A stretch of 64,000 nt of DNA from [Enterobacter] lignolyticus SCF1. GTDB lineage: Bacteria > Pseudomonadota > Gammaproteobacteria > Enterobacterales > Enterobacteriaceae. A model generated the notes under the pieces. The model saw nothing but the letters and a program-made list of their open reading frames with translations. It did no database searches and was not told the origin of the DNA. The stretch covers positions 1,302,001 to 1,366,000 of the forward strand of contig NC_014618.1 of the NCBI RefSeq assembly GCF_000164865.1, read 5' to 3'. This document shows, in pieces, positions 1-7,275 of this stretch (position 1 is its first letter; the number at the start of each line of letters is the position of its first letter). Made by a program: the position numbers and the translations under genes.

Positions 1-68
1 GTCGGCAGGGTATCGACTGAGTAAATCCGGTCGTGAACGGCAATTCCCACGCATGCAATTCTGGTCAT
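1..68 (-). CDS. yihV: Sulfofructose kinase-like PfkB family protein (5' end only)
   Basis: Only the first 22 codons lie in the window, on the minus strand, with ATG at 66-68 and the rest of the gene beyond base 1. The peptide begins MTRIACVGIAVHDRIYSVD and aligns residue for residue with the N-terminus of E. coli YihV, which starts with an ACVGI..DRIY motif. YihV phosphorylates 6-deoxy-6-sulfofructose with ATP in the sulfo-EMP pathway. The gene is divergent from a YihU-like reductase and a YihT-like aldolase, its expected pathway partners, which makes the assignment more than a guess despite the short piece. No catalytic residues are visible. Confidence 0.72.
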   Translation of the reverse strand, partial: MTRIACVGIAVHDRIYSVDTLP

Positions 69-238
69 ATCTGTCTATTCCTTTATTGATTAAGTCAGCT
101 TGTGTTCATTTTAATTACATAAATGATCCAATTAGTGACATGTGTCTTGTTTTTGACTTTAAATTACAAATATGATCAAAAAAGACGGTGATTACTCTAT
201 GAATGTAACTTTTTGGTCATAAATCGCAGGAGCCAATC
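69..238. promoter_or_regulatory. Divergent promoter region with repeated operator-like motif
   Basis: This AT-rich gap separates the divergent kinase and reductase genes. It holds two direct copies of a 19-base motif, AATTACATAAATGATCCAA at 113-131 and AATTACAAATATGATCAAA at 162-180, identical at 16 of 19 positions. A related half-motif in inverse orientation, TTGGTCATAAAT, lies at 213-224. The layout suits binding by a pathway repressor; in E. coli the yih genes are controlled by the DeoR-family protein YihW (CsqR). No regulator gene is visible here. AGGAG at 228-232 is the ribosome binding site for the start at 239. Confidence 0.5.
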
Positions 239-1123
239 ATGACAAATATCGCCTTTCTTGGACTCGGCCAAATGGGCAGCCCAATGGCCAGTAATCTGCT
301 GCTGAAAGGGTATCGTTTATGTGTTTTTGACATTAATCAGGATGCAGTAGCGGAGCTTGTAGAGAAAGGCGCCACCCCTGCACAAACCCCAAAGGATGCC
401 GCTTCAGACGCGGACATCGTCATTACTATGCTGCCAAATGGGGACATTGTCAGGCAGGTTTTGTTAGGTGAGGACGGTGCAGTCCACACACTGTCGCCGG
501 ACGCACTCGTCATTGATATGTCCACTATTCACCCGTTGCAAACAGATGCTTTGATTCATGACATGCAGGAAAAAGGCATTGCGATGATGGATGCCCCCGT
601 AGGTAGAACGTCTGATAACGCAAAAGACGGTACGTTGCTGATTTTAGCAGGAGGCACACCCGAGCTCGTCGAACGGGCCCGTCCTGTATTGATGTGTATG
701 GGGTCTGAGCTGATTGCGGCCGGTGGGCCAGGGATGGGAATCCGCGTCAAACTCATCAACAACTATATGAGTATTGCGCTGAATGCGCTTTCTTCTGAAG
801 CCGCAGTACTCTGCGAATCACTGGGCCTGGATTTAGCGGTAGCAATCAAGGTGATGAGCGGTACCGCCGCAGGTAAAGGCCACTTTACGACAACGTGGCC
901 CGGTAAGGTTTTAAAAGGCGACCTTTCCCCAGCTTTTATGGTGGATCTGGCGCTGAAAGATCTGCGAATCGCCGTCGATGTTGCAAAACAAACCGGAGTT
1001 CCATTAGGCATGGGGCAGGTAGCAGAAACCTATTATCACTCAGCCAGCATCAGCGGGCGTGGTCGTCAGGACTGGAGTGCATTGCTAACACAAATGCGCC
1101 AGCAGGCTGGGTTATTTAATTGA
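239..1123 (+). CDS. yihU: Sulfolactaldehyde reductase-like 3-hydroxyisobutyrate dehydrogenase family enzyme
   Basis: This 294-residue protein is closely similar to E. coli YihU along its whole length. YihU reduces 3-sulfolactaldehyde to 2,3-dihydroxypropane-1-sulfonate with NADH, the last step of sulfo-EMP sulfoquinovose degradation. The N-terminal Rossmann motif is [12 protein letters not shown] (residues 8-19). The substrate-binding segment DAPVGRT follows near residue 119, and the catalytic lysine is Lys171 in [10 protein letters not shown], the same number as in YihU. An AGGAG ribosome binding site sits six bases before the ATG. It is the first gene of a six-gene plus-strand operon and is followed by the aldolase that would supply its substrate. 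A reductase for a related aldehyde is the main alternative. Confidence 0.85.
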   Translation: MTNIAFLGLGQMGSPMASNLLLKGYRLCVFDINQDAVAELVEKGATPAQTPKDAASDADIVITMLPNGDIVRQVLLGEDGAVHTLSPDALVIDMSTIHPLQTDALIHDMQEKGIAMMDAPVGRTSDNAKDGTLLILAGGTPELVERARPVLMCMGSELIAAGGPGMGIRVKLINNYMSIALNALSSEAAVLCESLGLDLAVAIKVMSGTAAGKGHFTTTWPGKVLKGDLSPAFMVDLALKDLRIAVDVAKQTGVPLGMGQVAETYYHSASISGRGRQDWSALLTQMRQQAGLFN

Positions 1124-1154
1124 TGTACAAAAATCGACAATGACAGGAGTAATT

Positions 1155-2033
1155 ATGACTTCCCCTTATACCCTTAAAGATATTTCTCGTCCTAACGGTG
1201 GCTTCGCCATGCTGGCAGTTGATCAGCGTGAAGCTATGCGACAGATGTTTGTCGCCGCAGGTCAGCAGAAACCTGTTTCGGACCGTGTGCTCACAGATTT
1301 TAAAGTTGCCGCAACCCGTATTCTTTCACCCTATGCATCGGCAGTACTGGCTGACAAGCAATTCTGTTTTGATCAAATTGTTGAACAGGGCGCGGCGGCT
1401 GAATCCTGCGGGCTTATCGCCTCTGCAGATTATTTTTATGCTGGTAATGGCGTACCGGTCGACAGTGTGGAAATCGATATGTCGGTCGACCCACATGCCA
1501 TCCGCGCTATGGGTGGTAAGGCGATGAAGCTGCTGGTGCTGTGGCGTGAAGACGAACCCGCAGAGGAACGACTGGCAATGGTTGAGAAGTATGTTGAACG
1601 CTGTCGTAGCGCGGGGTTGGTGAGCATCATTGAACCCGTTGTCAGACCTCCTCGCCGTGGGCTGTCGTTCGATCGTGAGGCCGCAATTGTCGCTGCAGCA
1701 ACTGAATTAGGTAGTACCGGTGCGGACCTCTATAAAGCTGAAATGCCGCTGTTCGGCAAAGGGGACGACCAAACCGTTATTGAGGCCTGTAAAAAGCTGA
1801 GCACGCAAATAAAAATGCCATGGGTCATTCTTTCAACGGGAGTTGAAGCTGACAATTTTGGCCGCGCCGTGCGTCTTGCGATGATGGGAGGAGCGTCAGG
1901 CTTCCTGGCTGGACGTGCTATCTGGGCATCAGTGATCGGCGCGCAGGATCCAGACACTGTACTGCGTGAAGTATCAGTCCCCCGGCTGCAGAAGCTGGCA
2001 GATATTGTCGATGAGTGTATGTCTCAACGCTAA
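1155..2033 (+). CDS. yihT: Sulfofructose-1-phosphate aldolase-like class I aldolase
   Basis: The 292-residue product matches E. coli YihT in length and in blocks such as [15 protein letters not shown] and [13 protein letters not shown]. YihT splits 6-deoxy-6-sulfofructose 1-phosphate into dihydroxyacetone phosphate and 3-sulfolactaldehyde. The Schiff-base lysine lies in [13 protein letters not shown] at Lys194, beside YihT Lys193. An in-frame upstream ATG exists at 1140, but the start at 1155 is chosen because CAGGAGT stands at the right distance before it and the resulting length equals that of YihT. The gene is preceded by the reductase and followed after 25 bases by a zinc alcohol dehydrogenase. 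Confidence 0.87.
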   Translation: MTSPYTLKDISRPNGGFAMLAVDQREAMRQMFVAAGQQKPVSDRVLTDFKVAATRILSPYASAVLADKQFCFDQIVEQGAAAESCGLIASADYFYAGNGVPVDSVEIDMSVDPHAIRAMGGKAMKLLVLWREDEPAEERLAMVEKYVERCRSAGLVSIIEPVVRPPRRGLSFDREAAIVAAATELGSTGADLYKAEMPLFGKGDDQTVIEACKKLSTQIKMPWVILSTGVEADNFGRAVRLAMMGGASGFLAGRAIWASVIGAQDPDTVLREVSVPRLQKLADIVDECMSQR

Positions 2034-2058
2034 TTTCGAACGTCGCTGGAGAATAAAA

Positions 2059-3069
2059 ATGGACAAGGTTACACAAGTTTTATTTTCTGACATTGGGAAA
2101 GTGACGACCCAGTGCATAGAGCAGCCACGCCAGGCACTTAAGCCTCATGAAGTACGTATTGCGCCGGTTTTTTACGGTATTTGTGGTTCTGATTTACATG
2201 TACTACAAGGCAAACACCCATTTGCTAAACCACCTGTGGTGCCGGGGCACGAAATTGCCGCACGGATTATAGAGGTGGGCAGTGAGGTGACAACGGTGAA
2301 CGTCGGGGATCATGTGGTTGTCGATCCTACCATGGCCTGTATGGAATGCCGCGCCTGTAAAGCAGGGCGCTTTAATCTCTGCGAACCTCCACAGGTAGCT
2401 GGTTTTCGCGCTCCAGGTTTTGCTCGCTCTTTGCACGTTGTTCCTGCACGTAACTGTCATGTTGCGCCGCCTTCACTGCCGTTAAAAGTGCTGGCATTTG
2501 CTGAGCCAGCGGCCTGCGCGCGTCATTGTGTCAGCAGAATGCCGGAAACTGCCATGGAGAGTGTGCTGGTTATTGGCGCTGGGACCATCGGGCTTTCCAT
2601 TGTGCAGGCGCTCCGCATCATGGGAGCAGGCAAAATTACTGTCATTGAACCTGACGGGGCGAAGCGGGCGCTGGCGCTAAAACTGGGGGCTGCAGACGTT
2701 TACGCTCCTGGTGAACTGGATAATGATGCCCGATTTACCGGCGCTATTGATGTTGTCGCCGCACAGAGCACGCTAACTGAAGCCTGCACGCGGGTGATTG
2801 CGGGTGGAACCATCGTTTGTATGGGGGTACCGAGTGGTCCACGTGAGATTCCGCTGCCCATGATGCAGCGATTTGAACGCGACTTGCTCAGTTCCGGTAT
2901 GTATCTGCCAGAGGATTTCGATGCGGTGATTGAGTGGTTAGCTGATGGTCGTTTTGATTCCAGCGATCTGGTGACTGATTTGTATCCCGTTAGCGAGGCC
3001 GCCAGGGCCTTTGAGCGGGCTCAGGAGAATGACTCAATAAAAGTGTTACTGCAGTTTGCTGATGCCTGA
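2059..3069 (+). CDS. Zinc-dependent medium-chain alcohol dehydrogenase
   Basis: This 336-residue enzyme is a zinc-containing MDR alcohol or sorbitol dehydrogenase type protein. Catalytic zinc ligands are visible in CGSDLH (about residue 38) and in PGHE (about 60). The structural zinc site is the four-cysteine run CMECRACKAGRFNLC (about 92-106). The NAD(P) site is GAGTIG near residue 174. The E. coli yih locus has no such gene, so its role is unknown. It may oxidise an alternative substrate, such as a sulfopolyol, to a ketose for the kinase, or act on dihydroxypropanesulfonate. GGAGA precedes the ATG at 2059; a longer reading from 1966 lacks support and would overlap the aldolase. Confidence 0.75.
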   Translation: MDKVTQVLFSDIGKVTTQCIEQPRQALKPHEVRIAPVFYGICGSDLHVLQGKHPFAKPPVVPGHEIAARIIEVGSEVTTVNVGDHVVVDPTMACMECRACKAGRFNLCEPPQVAGFRAPGFARSLHVVPARNCHVAPPSLPLKVLAFAEPAACARHCVSRMPETAMESVLVIGAGTIGLSIVQALRIMGAGKITVIEPDGAKRALALKLGAADVYAPGELDNDARFTGAIDVVAAQSTLTEACTRVIAGGTIVCMGVPSGPREIPLPMMQRFERDLLSSGMYLPEDFDAVIEWLADGRFDSSDLVTDLYPVSEAARAFERAQENDSIKVLLQFADA

Positions 3070-3086
3070 TTGTCCTTACCTCTGTC

Positions 3087-3109
3087 CGGCGCTGTGAAAT
3101 GCAGCGCCG
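3087..3109 (+). other. Intercistronic hairpin in the sulfosugar operon
   Basis: A perfect 8-bp inverted repeat, CGGCGCTG / CAGCGCCG, with a 7-base loop lies between the dehydrogenase and the first MFS gene. No T-run follows, so it is not a standard terminator. An mRNA processing or stability element is the simplest reading. Confidence 0.55.
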
Positions 3110-3137
3110 CTCTACAACTCTAAAAAGGGATACAGTG

Positions 3138-4568
3138 ATGAGTCATTTCTCGAACCCTGCACTTTATACTATCGGTAGACCTCAGGATGTAATTGATATT
3201 GTTAATAAAAACTCAGCAGTGCATGCTAATATAGGCGTTATCCTTATCGCTCTGGGTGGCATTCTGATTGATGCCTATCAGGCCGCGATGGTCGGGTTTG
3301 GGAATAAATACATAGCAGCTCAGTTTGGCATATCTCCCGGACTTGCTGCGACAGTCAATGCCTCTGTGCTAGTCGCCGCGCTAATCGGCGGACTATTGTC
3401 AAACTATGTTATCAATCGCTTCGGTCAGCGACGCGCTTTTTTGATCGGGATGACGCTTTGCACCCTGGGGGCTGCATTAGTGTCCGTTGCGCCGAACATC
3501 TGGTGGGTATTGGTATGTCGCGTCATTATGGGATTTGGATTGGGGATCGATTTCCCTCTGGCGACAAATGCGGTGGCGGAGCTGCGCGGTTCAGCATCAA
3601 AAAAAACAGGCACATCCGTTAATCTCTGGCAGATGGCCTGGTATGTATCAACAACGGTCGTATATCTGGTTCTGTTGCCTCTTCTGTTTGCGGGTATTTC
3701 AGAAGAGCAGCTCTGGCGTTACGGGATCTTTATCGGTTCGTTGTTCGCCGTCATTATTATGATCCTGCGCTACTTCTTTATCGGTGAGTCTGCGATGTGG
3801 GCTGCACGGGTGGGACGCTATGATGATGAAGCCTGCCGAATCCTGAAAAAACGCTACGGTGTCCATGCAAGGGTGGAGGAACAATCGACAGCACAGGTGT
3901 CAGAAAAACAAGAAAATGAGCTACGAGGTGGCTACAGGATCTTGTTCAACAGCCGGTATCGTAAACGTACCATCCTTGGTTGTGTTGTTGCCACTATGCA
4001 GGCATGGCAGTACAACGCGGTTGGCCTTTATCTGCCGCTGACGTTGGCAGGTATATTGAGCGGTGGATTGACTGGTGCGCTGGCAGGTTCAGCTGTAGTG
4101 AATGCGCTGTGCGGTATCTCTGGTGGGCTGATAGGGTCGCTGATCCTTCAACGCTTCGGCACTCGACTGCAGTCGATGTATGGTTTTGCCGTTGTCTCGC
4201 TGGCATTAGTTGCGTTGGGTATGTTATCGACGACGAATCCATGGCTTTCTTTGGGGCTGCTGGGCGCTATCATCTTTTTCCACTCTGCGGGGCCTGGTGG
4301 GTTAGGTATGACTATTGCGACGCTGTCGTATCCACCCGTAATTCGTCCTACTGGGGTGGGATTTGCTCGCGCCATTATGCGTACAGGTGCTATCGCGGGG
4401 CTGATTTTCTGGCCTATGTTGTGGGGAGCACTGAAAACAGACGCATTCTATTGGCTGGCAATCATACCGTTCCTGGGATTCCTGACCTGTGTATTAATCA
4501 AGTGGGAGCCGCTTAGTGTGAATGTGGATGCTGAGGATGCTCAGGTTCTGGCAGAGTTGGAAAAATAA
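3138..4568 (+). CDS. MFS transporter of the sugar/organic anion porter type
   Basis: This 476-residue protein has about twelve hydrophobic segments and typical MFS loop motifs, including NRFGQRRAFLIG after TM2 and a long central loop (about residues 225-275). It resembles the YdjK/YgcS/YaaU group of enterobacterial MFS proteins rather than the GPH-family symporters YihO and YihP of the E. coli sulfoquinovose locus. The substrate is unknown; sulfosugar import or export of the sulfonate product is inferred from context only. AAAAGGGA supports the ATG at 3138. Hairpins lie in the gaps on both sides of the gene. Confidence 0.7.
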   Translation: MSHFSNPALYTIGRPQDVIDIVNKNSAVHANIGVILIALGGILIDAYQAAMVGFGNKYIAAQFGISPGLAATVNASVLVAALIGGLLSNYVINRFGQRRAFLIGMTLCTLGAALVSVAPNIWWVLVCRVIMGFGLGIDFPLATNAVAELRGSASKKTGTSVNLWQMAWYVSTTVVYLVLLPLLFAGISEEQLWRYGIFIGSLFAVIIMILRYFFIGESAMWAARVGRYDDEACRILKKRYGVHARVEEQSTAQVSEKQENELRGGYRILFNSRYRKRTILGCVVATMQAWQYNAVGLYLPLTLAGILSGGLTGALAGSAVVNALCGISGGLIGSLILQRFGTRLQSMYGFAVVSLALVALGMLSTTNPWLSLGLLGAIIFFHSAGPGGLGMTIATLSYPPVIRPTGVGFARAIMRTGAIAGLIFWPMLWGALKTDAFYWLAIIPFLGFLTCVLIKWEPLSVNVDAEDAQVLAELEK

Positions 4569-4575
4569 AATAATC

Positions 4576-4599
4576 GCGTACCGGTATGCACCGGTGCGC
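4576..4599 (+). other. Intercistronic hairpin between the two MFS genes
   Basis: GCGTACCGGT and ACCGGTGCGC form 10-base arms around an ATGC loop, with one G-U wobble pair. There is no T-run. Together with the hairpin at 3087-3109 it brackets the first MFS gene. Confidence 0.5.
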
Positions 4600-4669
4600 C
4601 ATCGAACGCGACTTTCTATTATTTGTGGTGCCCGCACTACAGATTTCTCGCCGTAGCGGAGAGGAAATT

Positions 4670-6037
4670 ATGTCTGAAAGATTACGTGAACCGAGCAAAG
4701 GATTATCTGGTAAAGCAATGCGCCGTGTAGTAATTGGAAGTTTTGCTGGCGCGCTACTTGAATGGTATGACTTTTTTATTTTTGGTACTGCTGCGGGCCT
4801 TGTTTTTGCGCCTTTATTTTTTCCTGACAGCGACCCCTTAATTGGTTTAATTGCCTCTTTCGCAACGTTTGGTGTAGGTTTTTTATCCCGCCCGTTGGGG
4901 GGGATTGTGTTCGGTCATTTTGGCGATAAGGTTGGTCGAAAAATAACGCTTATCTGGACGCTGGGTATTATAGGAACATCAACATTTTTAATAGGATTTC
5001 TTCCTGTATACAAGGACATTGGCATTTGGGCTCCTTTGTTGTTGATGTTACTTCGCCTGATTCAGGGGTTTGGACTAGGAGGTGAATACGGAGGCGCTGC
5101 TCTGATGACCATCGAATCCGCACCGGAGGAAAAACGCGGGTTCCTTGGATCTTTACCCCAAATGGCTGCATCTGTTGGCATTATGCTGGCAACGGGGGTT
5201 TTTACGCTTTGCGATTACTTCCTCACTCAGGAACAGTTTCTTTCGTGGGGATGGCGTATTCCATTTTGGTTATCTGCAGTGATGTTGATCGTCGGTATGT
5301 TTATTCGTTTGCACACCGAAGAAACGTTGGATTTCAGAAAACGCCAGCAGTCTAAATCCCAGGAAAAAGCATCGCTGCCATTAATTGAGCTATTTCGTAA
5401 ACACCCGCGCAATATTCTTTTAGCCACAGGAGCCAGACTGGCTGAAAGCGTCTCATCTAATATCATCAACGCGTTTGGTATTGTGTATATATCTAGCCAA
5501 TTGGCCTTGTCCAGAGATATACCATTGACAGGGATGCTCATTGCGTCGGTAGTTGGGACGTTGTGCTGTCCGCTGATGGGATGGCTTTCCGACCGCTTTG
5601 GGCAACGACTTATTTACCTGATAGGTGCTGGTTTTTGCGTACTTTTCGCTTTCCCATTTTTCATGTTATTGGGAACAAAAAGCACGCTGATTATCTGGTG
5701 CAGTATGACTCTGGGTTATAGCCTTGGTCCAACCATGATGTTTGCCGTTCAGCCAACGATGTTTGCACGTATGTTCGGTACAAGCGTCCGCTATACCGGC
5801 CTTTCCTTTGCTTACCAATTATCAGCCATTCTGGGGGGATTAAGCCCATTAATTGCCTCCAGCCTGCTGGCACTTGGCGATGGGAAACCGGGGTACGTAG
5901 CAAGTTTTTTACTGGTGATCTCTGTCCTTTCCTTTACCTGCACTTGGTTGATTAAGCCACAACATCTCAACGAAAACGTTGTAAGTACATTCACTGATTC
6001 TGGATTCGATACAAGGAAACAACCTCATGAGCGATAA
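4670..6037 (+). CDS. MFS metabolite:H+ symporter (MHS) family transporter
   Basis: The 455-residue protein carries hallmarks of the MHS branch of the MFS (ShiA, KgtP and ProP relatives): GALLEWYDFFIFGTAA in TM1, FGHFGDKVGRK after TM2 and RLIQGFGLGGEYGGA in TM4. Members usually import organic acids or zwitterions with protons. It is unrelated to the preceding carrier, so the operon encodes two separate transport routes. An acidic or sulfonated compound is a reasonable but unproven substrate. GGAGAGGAA precedes the ATG. The 3' end overlaps the next gene by 11 bases, implying translational coupling. The region is clearly AT-rich compared with the backbone. Confidence 0.75.
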   Translation: MSERLREPSKGLSGKAMRRVVIGSFAGALLEWYDFFIFGTAAGLVFAPLFFPDSDPLIGLIASFATFGVGFLSRPLGGIVFGHFGDKVGRKITLIWTLGIIGTSTFLIGFLPVYKDIGIWAPLLLMLLRLIQGFGLGGEYGGAALMTIESAPEEKRGFLGSLPQMAASVGIMLATGVFTLCDYFLTQEQFLSWGWRIPFWLSAVMLIVGMFIRLHTEETLDFRKRQQSKSQEKASLPLIELFRKHPRNILLATGARLAESVSSNIINAFGIVYISSQLALSRDIPLTGMLIASVVGTLCCPLMGWLSDRFGQRLIYLIGAGFCVLFAFPFFMLLGTKSTLIIWCSMTLGYSLGPTMMFAVQPTMFARMFGTSVRYTGLSFAYQLSAILGGLSPLIASSLLALGDGKPGYVASFLLVISVLSFTCTWLIKPQHLNENVVSTFTDSGFDTRKQPHER

Positions 6038-6914
6038 AGGAAATGATAAACATCAACGGGCATTAATGCAGGCTTTTGATACTCCCTGGCCGGGGCCGAC
6101 GGGAATACCTGTGATGCTTGAAAATGAACAGATAAAACTCTGCGTCGTGCCTCAGGATGGAGCGAGGATAACATCCTTGCAGGCGTTTGGGGCCGAGGTA
6201 CTCAGGCAGTGGCATTCCGAACGCCGTGCTTTTCAGTATGGCTGTTTTCCGATGGTTCCTTGGGTAGGAAGATTAGGGTATTCCACCCTGCGAGTGGGAG
6301 ATGAAACTTATATCCTGCCTGCCAATAAGCCACCTCATGCACTGCATGGAATGGCGTGTTATTCATCATGGGATATTGTTAGCCAGACATCTGAGACATT
6401 GATATTGCGCTGCCATCCAGGTGCACCCTGGCCCTGGAAATGTGAGATCCTGCAGACGATCGCCCTGGCGGAGAATACGGTTGCGCTCAGGCTTGAAATT
6501 CATGCGATTGGAGACAGTTTTCCTGCGTCGGCGGGCTGGCATCCCTGGTTCAACAAAAAATTGGGCCAGGGAAATGAGCTACGGGTTTCTTTTTCCCCTG
6601 ACTGGCAGGAAGAAGCAGGCAACGATGAATTACCGTCAGGGAACAGAGTATCGCCGCAACCCGGTCCGTGGGATGACTGCTTTGGTTTTGAGCAGGGTAT
6701 TCATGCCACGTTGAGTTGGCCAGGCCGATTACGCATGGAGATGACTTCAGGTTCGCAGAGTCTGGTGATTTTTGACAAGCAACCGGATGCCACTTGTGTC
6801 AACCCGATGACTCAGGCACCAAATGCAATTAACAAAACTCCGCAGTTTGTTCACCCGGAAAAGCCTCTGGTTATTGAAAGTTTCTGGACCTTCATTGCCG
6901 AAAATGCGGAGTGA
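6027..6914 (+). CDS. Aldose 1-epimerase-like protein
   Basis: This 295-residue protein belongs to the GalM-like aldose 1-epimerase superfamily. The supporting features are an early PQDGARITSLQAFG strand segment, the FPMVPWVGRLGY block (about residues 73-84), the PHALHGM histidine motif (about 102-108) and SAGWHPWF (about 171-178), which carries the second histidine. E. coli encodes the epimerase YihR in its sulfoquinovose locus, where it interconverts anomers of the free sugar, and the same role is inferred here. It is the last gene of the operon and is followed by a strong terminator. Confidence 0.75.
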   Translation: MSDKGNDKHQRALMQAFDTPWPGPTGIPVMLENEQIKLCVVPQDGARITSLQAFGAEVLRQWHSERRAFQYGCFPMVPWVGRLGYSTLRVGDETYILPANKPPHALHGMACYSSWDIVSQTSETLILRCHPGAPWPWKCEILQTIALAENTVALRLEIHAIGDSFPASAGWHPWFNKKLGQGNELRVSFSPDWQEEAGNDELPSGNRVSPQPGPWDDCFGFEQGIHATLSWPGRLRMEMTSGSQSLVIFDKQPDATCVNPMTQAPNAINKTPQFVHPEKPLVIESFWTFIAENAE

Positions 6915-7275
6915 ATGGGGATATTAATGCGTTGAGTTTTCGACGTGTTGTTTTAACAAACAAAAGCAAATAACGTTTGCTAATCGCCCCTGAAGCCCGC
7001 GCCTGACGCGGGCTTTTTTTTGCCCGCAGCGGACCTCTGCCGTCTGCGCGCGATGTCAATCACTATTCCTTTTGGACCACGTTTAAATCTAAGAAAGTAG
7101 ACAATTGTCGAATTTTCATCTTAAAGTCTCCCTCCTGGTACTAGACAATACTGGTGCTAAGTTATCAAATAGTTAAATAACATTTCGCCGTATGTAAAAA
7201 ATCGGTCAGGTACATCACTGACCGGCGTACATCGCGGTGCTCACAGGCACGACGACATACTTTTTCGGGAGAATT
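6915..7275. other. Gap between the sulfosugar island and the peptide transporter gene
   Basis: No gene is seen. The gap holds the operon terminator (6993-7021), a perfect palindrome GACAATTGTC at 7100-7109 with a related TAGACAATA at about 7143, and a hairpin CGGTCAG / CTGACCG (7203-7209 and 7218-7224) 52 bases before the next ATG. The last three could be regulatory sites or leader structure for the POT gene. Confidence 0.45.
6993..7021 (+). terminator. Rho-independent terminator of the sulfosugar operon
   Basis: A GC-rich hairpin (AAGCCCGCG, then CGCGGGCTT) is followed directly by a run of T residues on the plus strand. It closes the operon ending at 6914. Confidence 0.85.
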
